This document shows, in pieces, positions 43,163 through 55,499 of a DNA stretch of 64,000 nucleotides (positions are counted from its first letter, which is position 1; each line of letters begins with the position of its first letter). Under the pieces are notes generated by a model. It was given only the letters and a program-made list of their open reading frames with translations, was not told the origin of the DNA and made no database searches. This stretch comes from Riptortus pedestris (taxonomy: Eukaryota > Arthropoda > Insecta > Hemiptera > Alydidae): the NCBI GenBank assembly GCA_019009955.1, contig CM032230.1:111173501-111237500 (forward strand), written 5' to 3'. The translations under genes and the position numbers were made by a program.

Positions 43163-44699
43163 GAATTGTCCTCATGGTGCCTTTATTCTTGGTCTGATGC
43201 AGAAGGGAGCGGGAAAACACTGCGTGACCTTGTTACCCACGTATTCTCCTGTCCGTTCCCATGAACATCAAGTTATCATCCAACTAACTTAAGTACTGTA
43301 TCCTGTAGATACCCCTCACATAAACACATACATACCCACTCTCTCTGTCACTCTCACACCCACACTCTTTTTCTCTCACTCAATATATATATATATATAC
43401 TTATAAAATTTGATTGCTTAAGAATATAAGGAGGTTCGTGTAAGTGGCGCGTATTAGATGTTGGGGTAACACCCTTCAACACTGCTAGCATTTGTTGGTT
43501 ACTGTCTACTAATTTTTCACTCTCCCGTCTCAAAACACAGAATACCTTACTACTAGGACCTGGTTCAAATAGTCCATATTGCTTCTGATATCATCTTATC
43601 TTTTTTCAGAAAAGTAAACTACCATCATCTTCTTACATAGCCCCAGCCTCCTAAAGTCATTTCTCATATCATCTCTTCCTGCGCCTACCTCTTTCTATCA
43701 TCCCCGAGGAAACATATATTTCTTCAGCTATTCCGTTTCTATTCATATAATATAGCCCAAGTTTAGTAGTCTTTCCTTTTTTTTTTTAGCACCGATTACA
43801 TTAGATTCTCAATACATTACAGTTCAGTTTTCATTTTTCGACAACCCTAAATTCAAAGCTACTAATTCAAATGCATTATTTAAGAATACAATCGTATTGA
43901 AATATACCTAATGAAGTACGCCACAAAAAAGAATTTACTAATCAAATAACTTTTTGAGGACAAGTGTGTGTGTGTTGAGACACAAGAGTTGTTTATACAT
44001 CTATTATAAGTAGGTTCCTTTCTTATGTTATGTCATTCTGCCTAACACTAGAGGGTCAGATGTAGAATTACATTAAACATAAGTAAATATTTCAGCCAAA
44101 GGCATACAAAAACATAAGTCAAGGCGAAATCCCAAGGCTTTCTTAGAATGTCATCAACCTATATATATTGTAGCGTTAGACAGATGCTAACGTATGCCAA
44201 AATGCATAATGAAGAATTGGGCTTAGAAATTTAATCGAAAATTGTTAAAAAGAGGTGTAACTGACTGTTTTTAGAAAACAAATATCAAAATCCACACATT
44301 TTTTAGAATAATATTCACAACGAGAGTAGGCCGTTTTACAATTTGACTTGAATCTGAACTTCTGGAGCATTAATTCCACAAGCCCCCTTACCTAATTTTT
44401 GAATACATGAATTGATATTTCTTTCTGGTTAAGGCAGGAGGTTATTTCATATTTAATTTGAAGAAGACAGATGGAATTGGAAAACTTCTCTTTTTTAGGA
44501 CGGAATACCAGATACTTAGGCATAATTGGATGCCTCATAATTGGTCCCAGTTCCTTTGAGTCACTTTGTTATCAAACAAGAAAATAATTCAGGGAAATAT
44601 TTTGATTCTCAGAAATATACCTGAAAACATAGCACCCAGAACGGATTATTTTTTCCCGAATAAACAAATATCACGTTTCTAATTAGAATCGTAAATAAT
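42851..44699. other. No gene; (TG)n at 43108-43158
   Basis: A (TG)n microsatellite of about 50 bp and short TA and TC tracts near 43360-43400. A 79-aa frame across the TG run is not a gene. No other signal. Confidence 0.5.
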
Positions 44700-45240
44700 T
44701 AGTTTCAGAATATTTCACTTAGGGAAAATCAGCTATTGAGGTTGTACTCATAATGGGATTTTCGAAAAAATTTCCTCAAATATACATTGATCCTACCTAG
44801 GAGATGATGAAAATGAGGTCCGTTAAAAATTGTATAATATATATATATATATATATATACATACATACTATTGTCTGTTAACGCTCTAGCGATCGCAATT
44901 TTTGTTTAATAATTACCAAACTCGATATTTAAACGTCTAGTGTAAAAATAAAGATCAAGTTTGTAAAAGGCTAAAATGGGTGGTTTGAGAGGGTAATTCC
45001 AAAAATTCGAAATATCTCCCTTATTAAGTATTGGATCGAAATTTTGTAAAGAATCAATACTATTGCAAATGTAATGTTCTATTAAAGTTGTTATGTACTT
45101 TTTTTTTTTTTATTATCTTGATTATTAGCCGAGATATTTGCATTTCTTTAGTTTTCGGCCTTCAGTAAACTTCCCCTCCTACTCATGTCATATAAACAAT
45201 AAACTGTTATATTATTAAACAGTAATTAAAAGTAAAATTA
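44700..45240 (+). mobile_element. HINE-like element, 5' end worn
   Basis: TTTCACTTAGGGAAAATCAGCTATTGAGG, GACGAAA-like and AGGTCCGTTAAAAATTG blocks, (TA)n at 44837-44860, TTGTCTGTTAACGCTCTAGCG, the GAAATATCTC core and CTCCTACTCATGTCATATAAAC. The CGCAG hairpin end is missing. Confidence 0.72.
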
Positions 45241-47179
45241 AGTTATTAAAAAGTGGTTATTAGACTTATCACTCCACTATAACATAGATTCATAAAGAAA
45301 GCACTATGAGTAGAAAGGAAGTCCTTGAGCAACTCTTCAATTTTCGGGACATAATAGGTCATGTTGACTCCTGCATGATGTTAATCTCTCTTCGCCCTTG
45401 AGCAATGACATTATGAAAGTCTGTTTCTCATGTCTCAAAGTTCATCACTAAAGGCCTTACTGCACACGAGTGATAATTTTCATTCTACTTTTTATTTCGC
45501 CAATCCTTGATGGCACAATGACCTTTCTGCTTATAACTTTTAAATGCGGTCATTTTTATGTGGCAGAGTTCTTATAAAAAATAATAATTCATAGAATAAT
45601 TAAGTTCTGAAAAAATCATTTATTATTATTTAATGCAATACTATTTTTTTACAACAAAAAAAAAGGAGTTGAAAATTGGAGAATAAATCTCGGAAATGAA
45701 TAAGATATAATTTTCAAAAAAAGAAGCTTTATTTATTCCCTGCTAAATTATGAAGATAAATCTGACGACTGAAACATTATTTTGTGTTTCTGTTTTTTCA
45801 ATACTTATTAAGAGAATTTTCTCAAATGAAGCTGAATTGTTATGACATTAAGTATATAGCGTAACATTGTGACGTCCCCAATTAATAGATAGTTTGAACC
45901 AACTACTGGACTACAACAATGGTTGGTAACATACTACAATAGTTTTCTATTTTTTCAAAATGGAAGATAAATAAAAATGTGGGATTTTTTTCTTGCGTTG
46001 TTGCACAAATGTACTTTTTTGGGTTAAACTTTTTTTCCTTGCCAATTTGATATTACACGGAGGATTGAAGATAAGGCCTATTTTGTACAGTTACAGAAAT
46101 TGGCTGAAGGTTAAAAAATTCTTCCCACATCTATTCTATGGGATTATTAAACTTTTATTATTATTATTTATACTTGGCAATGTTAATATCATTGTTTATT
46201 CCCAATTTAAAATTTTTTTAACCGGCATTTTGTCTTTAAAGTACATTCTGCCATTTCAATTTGTTATTAAGACTCTACTTCTTCGGCCAAATTTTTCATA
46301 TGTGCCTTATTAGATGGCGATATTGGAGGTATACTGTAGGTTTACGGGCTTGTGTGCCCGTGGATGGATCTCTAACAATTTTGGTTGTGTGTGAGGTATG
46401 TTTTATTGTTCATTCAGAAGACAACGCGAAAGCATTGCTTGTCCATTATCACTTCTATGAAATTCATGACTTCCTCAATCCTGTTCAAGGAAAAAGTTAC
46501 ACAGGGATTACTTATTTAATTAAATTTTGCTATCGTATCTCGCCATATAAAATTGTAATAAAATTGCTGTAAATTAAACAAACGACTAAATTACACGTTG
46601 ACAATCTCCAAAGGACATGATGCTGTTGATGCGAACAACTTTCTATATTATGTAACTGTTGATACTGGCTGATCAAAGCGTCGTGGGTTGCAAACTTACC
46701 AATAGCAGGACAAGTTTCTTTAGTAATAAACAGTAAATACTATAGATCAGACTCTAAATTACATCCAATTTCAGGTTTTATTCATTACACGATTATTCAT
46801 TAGGTAAATGCAATACGAATAACAGCTCAAAAGTCATACAGAATTAATTAATTCCGATGAATTAACAGCAATAAATCAGTTCAAATGGGAAGTGGGGGTT
46901 ATGCAACTACATTTTATAAAACTAGCTAAAATTATTTTACTTAGACCTGCAGCTTACATTTATTTAAATAAGGTAAACATTTAAAAACTTCACCTTATTT
47001 TCGTGTACCTCGTCATATTGCATCACAACTTATTACATATGTCAGTTTGTCCGGTTCTTACCGTACTGTGACCGTACACCTACAATTACGTACTATACAC
47101 TTGAAAGGTATAGGAAAGGCATGAAGTTACCCATACCTAAACTCTGATTGGGTTCGAGAAAACCTGAAACAGACGTTTA
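45241..47179. other. No gene established
   Basis: Two overlapping plus frames (106 aa at 45993-46313 and 103 aa at 46261-46572) are hydrophobic and AT-driven, with no domain I recognise. The rest is AT-rich. Confidence 0.4.
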
Positions 47180-47502
47180 CCACAGAACGCCCAAGAAGGA
47201 ACTTAGAGATGTGTTAGGAGTGATCCCGGGGCATTGGAGGATGAATAAACAAATGTTTAATATTAAGAACAGTTAAACACCAATATGCAGGTGCTGTGGA
47301 GAATATGATGTGGCTCATAAGCATGTTGTGTTTGAATGTTTAATGTTGGAAAATTTTAGATTCAGGTGCTTTAGATGTGGAAATACTGAGCCAATTAAAA
47401 ATGGAGCAACAAGCAAGAAGTATCTTGACTTTATAAGAAATATAAGGTCATGGCCCTGGTTTTCTAAACAGGAAAAAGAACTAGGATGTCTAATTTGTTG
47501 AT
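47180..47502 (+). pseudogene. LINE C-terminal fragment with CCHC knuckle
   Basis: The plus frame contains GVIPGHWRMNKQMFNI, an in-frame TAA, then CRCCGEYDVAHKHVVFEC, the CCHC knuckle at the end of R1/Jockey-like LINE polyproteins, followed by about 55 residues to a TGA at 47499-47501. Everything upstream is missing. It differs from the LINE tails at 145-780 and 24870-25565, so at least three LINE lineages are represented. Confidence 0.6.
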
Positions 47503-47711
47503 ACTGCAACTAAAACCTTTGACAGTACATCACATACTGACTGACACTCGACGAAGAGAGATTTAGTTATTCCATATGACTTTCAAGAACTATTGACTGA
47601 TTACAGCAATTACATAAACGCAATCATTACAAATCTAAAAAAAAACATTAATATATACAACGTACCAGAGGTCTACAGTTTCTTCAAACAGATGAATTAC
47701 ATTCAACAATT

Positions 47712-47939
47712 ATTTTTTGGGGGCTCAGGTTAGCCATTGATTTAAAGCGTTGGCCTTAATCTCACATGATAAACCTAGAGTGGCGAGTTCGATTCTCGCC
47801 TGGGTGATAGGAATTTATTTAGGGACGAACTCATCAAATAAAATCCTTAGTCCCACTCTGCCTAGAAAGGGGTGGTAACCTGCAGATAGCCCGCCCCAAT
47901 GAGCCTTAGTAGCACAAAGTGGACGACAATAAATAACAG
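47712..47939 (+). mobile_element. tRNA-derived SINE with 12-bp target duplication
   Basis: Head GGGGGCTCAGGTTAGCC, B-box GCGAGTTCGATTCTCGC, body with AAAGGGGTGGTAACCTGC. Flanked by CATTCAACAATT at 47700-47711 and 47940-47951. Confidence 0.88.
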
Positions 47940-47951
47940 CATTCAACAATT

Positions 47952-48847
47952 TATGGAGTATTTTTTACCATTTGGATATTCGATGAAGGGGGTAAATCGC
48001 TCCAAATTGCGTGACACCAAACAATTGAATAAATAAATAAGTTTCTTCACACTGCTCTTCCCGTTTCTACCTGATTAGCAGGGTGTACACATTTTGTTTT
48101 GTATCTCTTGTTTTTTTTAAACAATATATTCTGTATATTTCCATTGACTAAAATTATTTGAATTGCCCTGATTTTTTCACAAACTAGTTTCCATAAATGG
48201 CATCAGGAATCGTTATATTTCAATGTTCATTTGAGACTATTTGTTTTCTCTTTTTGTTTGTTTCATTTTTTTTTTTAACTTCTACAGATTGGTGAGAGAA
48301 TCGTCAGCGTTGCTGAACTCATTAAAGCAACTTGGGAAACCTGCTCAGTTTACGCAGCTCTTGCGCGACGGACTTTTTCCTACAAAGCACGTATTCGAGA
48401 GAGAAAAGAGGGGGGTTCGTGTATAAAATGAAAGGGTTATGGATGATTCTCGATCCGAGGCTTCATATTATAACGGGCTCTCCTCTCATTACAGGTATTA
48501 GCATAACTGCCGGTTTTACGCACCCTCCCCACTTCCAACACCCCCCCCCCTCACGCCGAAGCCTGCATCCGATAGGAACTATACTGTCGACTTCCTTTCA
48601 ATTTCCTATAAATACTACGCATGTTTGCTAAATTCGTTAACCAAGTATTGTAGATATTTTCTGTACTTCGTGTTTCTAGTGGCTCAGATTCCAACCCTGA
48701 AATTTGGCCGGGACGTACTCCAAACCGCAATTCTGTAACGCATCGTCTGGGCAAGAGCTACCCAACACCGACGCCTTTCTCTTAACCACAGAGCACTTCT
48801 GTCTAAGGAGAAAATGATACCACTTACTATGAGCAAAGTTTAATTCC
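47952..48847. other. No gene; HINE-like end at 48330-48384 and possible second SINE
   Basis: CAACTTGGGAAACCTGCTCAGTTTACGCAGCTCTTGCGCGACGGACTTTTT is a family 3' end without a body. At about 48660-48810 the minus strand reads GCTCTGTGGTTAAGAG (A-box-like) and later GGGTTGGAATCTGAGCC (B-box-like), possibly the head of another tRNA-derived SINE. Confidence 0.45.
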
Positions 48848-48961
48848 TTTTAGCAGATTTCCCTTAAGGAAAATCAGCCACCGAGATCGTAGTTATGACG
48901 CGATTTTTGAAAAATGTCCTTCTATCCTTCTCAGTATATGACGAAAATGGGGTCCATTCAA

Positions 48962-49013
<52 letters not shown>

Positions 49014-49497
49014 CTGTTAACGCTCTAGCGCTGGCAATTTTTAATTTTATCGTTACCAAATTCTATATTTACACGTTTCATGTGAAATTAATGATTAATT
49101 TCGTTTATGGATAAAATCGGACTAATGGAGGGGGAGTGTTTAAAGGGAGGAATTCCGAAAAATTTTAATATCTCTGTTATTATAACTCGCACTAAAGAAT
49201 TATATACAAATAATACTATTGCAAATGTAATTTTCTATAAATGATGTTATGTATGCTTTTTTCTCTATCTTGATGATTAACCGAGAAATTTTAATTTTTT
49301 AATTTTTGGCCTTAAGTAACCCCCCACTCCTACTCATGTCATATAAACAATAAGCTGTTATATTATGAATATTTTTATTTGAAGCCTAAATATCGTATAT
49401 TGTTGTTCTCATTGAACTTTGTTTTGAGATAAATGCAAATATGTTACTCACGTGGGAAATCTGCTTAGTTACGCAGCCCCTGCGTGACAGACTTTTA
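48848..49497 (+). mobile_element. HINE-like element, full length
   Basis: 5' end TTTTAGCAGATTTCCCTTAAGG hairpin; GACGAAAATGGGGTCCATTC; (TA)n 48966-49008; TTTGTCTGTTAACGCTCTAGCG; core; CACTCCTACTCATGTCATATAAAC; then GTGGGAAATCTGCTTAGTTACGCAGCCCCTGCGTGACAGACTTTT at the 3' end. A useful reference for the family layout. Confidence 0.85.
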
Positions 49498-49736
49498 TGA
49501 TTGCCTTGCAGCACACTTCCCCCTTAAATAAAGCATCCCTTGAGAATCTGTTTATCATCACCATCATCTTACTCCGTGATGTTGTTCGTGATGTTTACAA
49601 CCATTTGAAAAACTACTTCCCCAAACTACCACACTCAATAATCATCTTTAAATTTTTGCGTCTATAAATTCATCTCCGATCTTGAACTAATTGAAGTAAT
49701 AACTACGTAGGTTAGAACCAGCGGGTTGGTAATTAT
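49498..49736. other. Spacer, no gene seen
   Basis: AT-rich spacer between two HINE-like elements in opposite orientation; nothing recognised. Confidence 0.4.
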
Positions 49737-50290
49737 AAAAGTCCGTCACGCAGGGGCTGCGTAAACTAAGCAGATTTCCCACGAGAAGTTTTACAATAGA
49801 GAAATCTGCCTAATAACAACTGTAGTAGTAAGAAACCTCTAAACCTAAAACATTACTTAGGGCGTAATAACCCAGTAGTTTCTAGCCCCAAAAAACAGTT
49901 AACCTAACCTCTAAACCTATTCACGAGGGACGAATAGTTATAGAAACGGCCGCCAGAGCTCTCGCCGGAAAGTCCGAACTTAGCCTACTGGTGACCACAC
50001 GCAGAATACAAATGCAAATATCTCGGTTAATATTCAAGATACAGAATAAATGTATAGAACAATATTTATAGTAAATTTAATTTGCAATAAGATTTATTCT
50101 ATACAATTTTTCGATCCGACGCATAATAACGGAGATATTTTCACAACTCCCCCCTCTAAACCCCCCCTCCCACTAGTCCGATTTCAGCCATTAAGTATCT
50201 TGATCTTCCTTTTTACATGAAACGATTAAATTCCGAGTTCGGTAAAGATCAAACAAAAATTGTGACCGCTAATCAGATAACATTTTAATT
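49737..50290 (-). mobile_element. HINE-like element, young subfamily, partial
   Basis: Hairpin-side end AAAAGTCCGTCACGCAGGGGCTGCG and a subfamily block (AACTGTAGTAGTAAGAAACC ... CTAACCTCTAAACC ... GCCTACTGGTGACCACACGC) nearly identical to 61871-62240. It ends within ATTGTGACCGCTAATCAG before the (TA)n core. Confidence 0.8.
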
Positions 50291-50830
50291 CAATTTAGTT
50301 TTAGCAGATTTATAATTTTGAAAGTTCAAAATATATTGGTTATTAAGCGTAGTATTAAATAATTGTTCTAATTGAAAATGAAATGTTTTCTCGTTTGTAT
50401 AATAAACGAGATATTTGCATATGTTATAGTTTTCGGCCTTCAGTAAACCCCCCACTCTCATGTCATTTTAACAAGAAGCTAAAATTCGACCAGGTTGGTT
50501 GTGTGGTTAGGAGCGGGAGCAGGGAATTCGTAAAATTCAAAATATCTCCGTTATTATGTGTTGTATTGAAACATGTTACAGAATGAACCAATCTTGTCAA
50601 GCTATTGATGCTCTGTAAGTGTTGTTTTTTCGTTTTCATTAGTAGCTTGAACATTAAGCGATTTATTCATCCTTTCTTGATTTCTGCCTTCAGTAAATCC
50701 ACACTTCTACTGATAAAATTTTAATTTAAAATAGAAAATATATTTGGAGAAGAGATACAGTGTGTACCAGCAAGTGAGATCGTCTTAGTTTATACAGCCC
50801 CTACGAGGAGGACGTCATTTTAACCTTGAC
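50291..50830 (+). mobile_element. HINE-like element with two core modules, deleted 5' side
   Basis: TTTTAGCAGATTT at 50301 jumps straight to a core (AAAGTTCAAAATATATTGG ... CGGCCTTCAGTAAACC). A second, related core follows (AGGGAATTCGTAAAATTC ... GCCTTCAGTAAATCC) and then a worn 3' end (TTTATACAGCCCCTACGAGGAGGACG). Confidence 0.62.
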
Positions 50831-51432
50831 CATGTTCTTTTGTCATCCATTGCATCCTGCAATTAAAAACCTAAAAATTGTTTAAAAATTAAAATAATAA
50901 ATGAATAAACCCTAAAATACAAATGAAATTTAAGAAAAATAATAGAGTAATTAGTCTACTTTGGAAAACATTTATTTATTTTTTTTATATATAATGCCAA
51001 TGTGAATTAGTTCACAGATATACTAATAGGTTAATCACACTAGTCAATCAATCTCACAGGAACTGTAATAACCTTCGTGCGGCTCAACGTCTCATTGACA
51101 GCTGATAATTAATAGCTGTCAATCAGATATTGGAGTTTATTCAAACTTTGCACGTGACATATGCTCAGATGATATATTTTAATTTGTCTTAATTGTTGTT
51201 TATGTTGTTTTTGCTGCGTGGGATAAAAATAGAAACTTCTCAAACTCGCTTCAGTTCTCCAGTCGGAACACGCAAGGGTCGGGTATGTTGTGTGGTTAGA
51301 GACATGTCAGCAGGCTACACTGGCAGTCTTACCGGCACGGCTTAATACTTTGATCTAGGTTCCGTTTGCAAGCAAGGAAGATGCCTGCACCTGATAGCTT
51401 AGCTAGACACTGTTAATAGCTCTCTCTTATCT

Positions 51433-51435
<3 letters not shown>
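50831..51435. promoter_or_regulatory. Core-promoter-like site in an otherwise unannotated stretch
   Basis: GATAAAAATAG (TATA-like, 51222-51232) is followed about 30 bp later by TTCAGTTC (insect initiator-like, 51250-51257), a spacing typical of TATA-Inr promoters and of some LTRs. Upstream is an inverted repeat TTGACAGCT/AGCTGTCAA (51095-51103, 51114-51122). No coding sequence follows that I can identify, so this could be chance or a solo LTR. Confidence 0.3.

Positions 51436-51479
<44 letters not shown>
51436..51479. repeat. (TA)n microsatellite
   Basis: TA run outside any HINE-like copy. Confidence 0.9.
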
Positions 51480-51481
<2 letters not shown>

Positions 51482-52779
51482 TTTCCTAGAATAAATTTAC
51501 AGATTATTCAATATTAAACCAATAAGATCGTATAAAATGTTTTTATACCTTAAATAGGTTCGGAATTTATATTTTCTCCCCACCCCCTAAATATTTTCCA
51601 TTTCGACGAATAGGGGAGAAGCACTACTATCCCAAATATGAAAGGTTATGCGGTATACGTACATAAAGACGAAACTGATAAAAATAAGTTCAGAGATGGT
51701 AAAAAAAGAATGCATTCGCCGAAATCTAGAACACGAAAATTATCCCGATTACTGTACTTCCTTTGGTTTGTGCAAGAAAGTAATAAGTGTGATTGTTTTC
51801 TAATATTGTTGTGGGAACTCTTCTAAATATATATGTATTATTACACTCCATCTACTTTATATCATTCCCCGATTTACTAATCGTCTTCAGAGTTTTGTTA
51901 ACGATCATAGTCGAATATTTTTATGGAGGGCTTTTTCATAGCAAAATAATCAGGCCATTGTGTATAGGTACCAAAATAAATACTGTTATATTCCAAGACC
52001 AAGATTTGTATTAATAAAATTAAAATGGACCTCCATGGTTTTGTTAACAGGAATTTGAACTTCTTTTAATGGGTTGTACAAAACATATTTTTAATTCAAG
52101 TTGCAATATTCTATTTGTTAGTGGAAGTGATTTAAAATTTAATATTTTACAAATTAATTTTCTCCGGCCTCGTACTATTAATTTCAAATTTCGGACTTAA
52201 TAATTAGCAATTAAATTTCTGTTATTTGAAACACCTTATACATGAGTATCAAAAGCATTTGACGAGTGTACATGCATAGTTATTAGTTTGATAAAAGTTA
52301 ATAAATTATGACAAAAATCTAAAACGAGAATTATGAATGGAATTATTCATTATTTTTGAAGGAAATAATCATTTTAGACAGCTTAATTAAGTCCAGCGTT
52401 ACACAACTGACAACTTCCAATGATATTCAACATGTTGGTACTGCAAGGGTTAGATCAACTTTACCAGTATCCAGTCCAGGCTTCCTTGATCGGGTTTCAA
52501 AATAGTTAATAAATAATTAATAGTCATTTTTTTTTAATTTTATGGTCTCGGTGGTAAGCGACAACATAAAATGCTTTTTATTATTACTCTAAGTGAGAGA
52601 TTAACCTGTGTTTTTAGTTTAACCTGCAGCCATCTCATTACCTGTTTTATTTCATCATTATTATTTGAGAAAAAAGATTTGACTTTTTAAATGTGTTAGA
52701 TTTTAAAATTTTTACAAAACCACACATTTAGTAATTGCACGTTAACTATAAGTACATAATATATCATGAGGTCTTATTC
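51480..52779. other. No gene seen
   Basis: AT-rich with two short plus frames (62 and 73 aa) lacking any recognisable feature. Confidence 0.45.
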
Positions 52780-53150
52780 CAAGCTTAAATACTAAATATT
52801 CTTTTCAAAGGACCTTGACTTTGTGAGATATATGAAAATTGTTTGTGCAATGCCGTCATCAATTATGCTACTACATTCTTGACTCCAAAATGTTCATCAG
52901 ATATATACCATACTCGATATTTTGATCATATTCGTTAAAGGGTGAAATTGGATCAGGGATAAGGGTGGAAGAGGTTGAATTAGGAGATTTAAAGTAGCTC
53001 TATTAGGAATTGTAAAATGAATCGAAAAAAATTATAGAATTAACCATGCACTGAATTGTGTCGTACTATGTGTTTTATCGTAAATCAAAGCGAGTATTAA
53101 ATGAGTTCGTAGTACTTTCTCGTTTTCAGCGTTCAGAATACCCCACTTCG
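52780..53150 (+). mobile_element. HINE-like second-core fragment
   Basis: ATTCTTTTCAAAGGACCTTGACTTTGTGAG, ATATATACCATACTCGATATTTTG and TTTCTCGTTTTCAGCGTTCAG match the second module of long copies (compare 56040-56370). No ends. Confidence 0.5.
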
Positions 53151-53660
53151 ATTCATCAGATTTTTACAGTGAAGTACAGTACCTTCGAGAAGGTTTCCTT
53201 TGATGTTGCCGCTCCTCTATATAAGTGTGTACAACTCGTCCGACAGTTTTTGTTCTCAGCTGTCTTCAAGTGATAATCAGTGCCTTCAGTGCAACAGAGC
53301 GACTTAGTGCCGTGCGGTAAAGTGTTTTATTCGAAGAACAGTGTTGTGCCATGAATCTGTAAGTAACAGCATACAGCGGCAGCAGCCGTGTTTAAGACAG
53401 TGCAGTGTCGTTAACTTCGTGAAGTAAAGGACAGTGCAGTGCCGTGTTTTCTGTGATCGTGAGTGATTTATTGGACTGTGTAATAACAATAACAGTGAAG
53501 ATATTAGTGCATACTGTGAGTAGTAATTATGTATAATTAACCAAGTGTGTAGTACACTACATAATAAATTGTACAGTGATAAAAACTGTGAAGCTTGTGT
53601 GTGTTTAATTCTGCAATCCAAAAGAACTCTAATAAAGAACGTTTATTGCTGATTTTTGTA
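53151..53660 (+). promoter_or_regulatory. Promoter-like / possible solo LTR segment
   Basis: TATATAAG at 53218-53225, an initiator-like TCAGC at 53256-53260, then a stretch dense in ACAGTGCAGTG motifs, and AATAAA signals at 53562 and 53660-53665. This order resembles an insect LTR (promoter, short R, poly(A) signal), but I found no TG..CA ends or target duplication. A 105-aa minus frame across it is not supported. Confidence 0.3.
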
Positions 53661-55017
53661 ATAAACGTAACAATATATCATATTGTGGTGAGATCACTAG
53701 TTTGTCATACATGGGAGCAGGACATGGGTAGTCGCGTAGTTTACGCAGAGTTTATTATTTTTTTCTATAAAACTTAATAAATGATGATACTGTTTACATT
53801 GGGATGCTGTGAATGCTATAAGCAGATGCTGTCAGTTTGGAGATGATTTGTGAGTAAGAGGAGCTACCTGGCCGAAGAGGTGGCAACAAAGGGCTTTGAT
53901 GTTGCGCCATAATAGCAACTTCTGTAATTATGCTAATATTCGTAATGAGAAGGAAGACCGTTATTATATAAATCCACCAACAGAGCATCGACCCAGCCTC
54001 CCCTTTCGCTACCTTCAGGCTTATACTGAAACCTAGAATTCCGTTGGTGACCATATACCTCTGTACAAAAATAGGAGAAAAAAAAAAGAAGAGAGTTATC
54101 GTTAACTCAAATAAAAAGACTTTTTTCTGTAATCGTTGAATAATAGTAACATTACTAAACTGAAATGAGTGAAGAAAGTGAGACATTTTGCAATAGAGTG
54201 AAGAAAGTGAATTGCCTTCTTAATTAGTAATAAGTATAAATTAAAAAATAATTTGAAGTTGGAAATTAAATGCTTTTAAATGTTTCTTAACATTGTAAGA
54301 ATTTATTTTAACAAAATAAATTGAAATGTGAATGGTGGAAATAATCAATATATTTTAAAATTTAAATATAATAATAATTACCTTCCTTGTTTATAACCTG
54401 CACTTGTTTATAACTGCACTACTTCACAATCATCACTAGTTGTTTTATAACTATGCTTATAACCTTTCACAACCATGCTTATAACCTACCAACAACATAC
54501 ATACCATAATCTTCACAACATCCTAATTTTGTTCATATTCTGGTTAGATCTGATCATGTATAACACGATTACAGAAAAAATTTAATATTACACTCGTGAC
54601 GAAAGTAGAATTTACAACTCTCGTGAAATTACCACACTCGCTTCGCTCGTGTGGGTAAACGTTTCACTCGAGTTGTAAAATGATCTACTTTCGTCACTTT
54701 CGTAATGACTATTTATTAAAGAAAATTGTAAAAATTCTATAAGTGGAAAAGTTCAACATCTTAAAAACGGCAAAACATTGTTTTTATTGCTTCTATATGT
54801 TTCATGACATCCGATGCATCTTCAGGGGCACAATTTATTCTCAATAGAACACTACTAAATTATAGAGGTAGGACTTAATAGTATAGTGGGGGTCAAGTCA
54901 AGACTACTTTTTATAGAACCATACCATCACTACTGAACGGTATCGCTATTTACGTTTTCTTTTTCTTCTCTTTTATTAATCAATATAAATATTAAGGTAT
55001 TTAATAACATTTATACA
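53661..55017. other. No gene established
   Basis: A 130-aa minus frame (54186-53794) has a few hydrophobic stretches but no recognisable family; flanking AT content suggests chance. Short tandem TTATAACC-like repeats occur near 54390-54490. A small palindromic stretch lies near 54590-54705 (CACTCGTGACGAAAGTAGA mirrored by TCTACTTTCGTCAC). Confidence 0.4.
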
Positions 55018-55164
55018 AAACTACGAGAGTGAGTTTCACGCCAAAAGCTAGTTCGGCCGTTTCCGTAACTGTACGGTACTCGTATGGAGATTTCTCTATT
55101 GTTTAACTTTACTTGGGAAATCTGCTTAGCTTACGTAGCTTACTGCACGACGGACTTTTTTTTT
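55018..55164 (+). mobile_element. HINE-like 3' end
   Basis: CACGCCAAAAGCTAGTTCGGCCG, TATGGAGATTTCTCTATTG, GGGAAATCTGCTTAGC and the hairpin end CGTAGCTTACTGCACGACGGAC followed by T's. The 5' part is absent. Confidence 0.65.
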
Positions 55165-55342
55165 AATTTTAGGCCTCCCTTACGAACCCCACTCTTGCAC
55201 CATCTGCCGGGCTGATTTGTGACGCTAAACCATCCAGGGGGTCACCCAAACGCGTACAACAAAATTGATTCAAATCGGTCCAGCCGTTTAGGAGGAGTTC
55301 CGTGACATACACACGTACAGAAGAATTATATATATAAAGATA
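55165..55342 (-). mobile_element. Helitron 5' fragment
   Basis: Read on minus from 55342: TCTTTATATATATAATTCTTCTGTACGTGTG, CTAAACGGCTGGACCG, then the start of an internal unit ending TAAGGGAGGCC at the junction with the HINE-like end. It shares its 5' end with 15214. Confidence 0.68.
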
Positions 55343-55499
55343 CTTTCACTTCATACTATGCTGAACAATATCGCCTGTTACGCTGGTTTTTTTTGGGGGT
55401 TTTTTTTGGGTTTTTTTTCACTTATGATCAATAACTCGGAAATTAAATTCAGATATTTAATAACATTTTATTTATTACCATCCTCTTACTGAGGCCAAT
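55343..55499. other. No gene seen
   Basis: Short T- and G-rich homopolymer stretches near 55388-55420; nothing else. Confidence 0.4.

Noticed and set aside
45993..46572. Two overlapping frames of 106 and 103 aa
   Set aside because: Hydrophobic, AT-driven composition, no domain, and no splice or promoter context.
53794..54186. 130-aa minus frame with hydrophobic stretches
   Set aside because: No recognisable family; lysine/phenylalanine-rich text is expected in AT-rich DNA.
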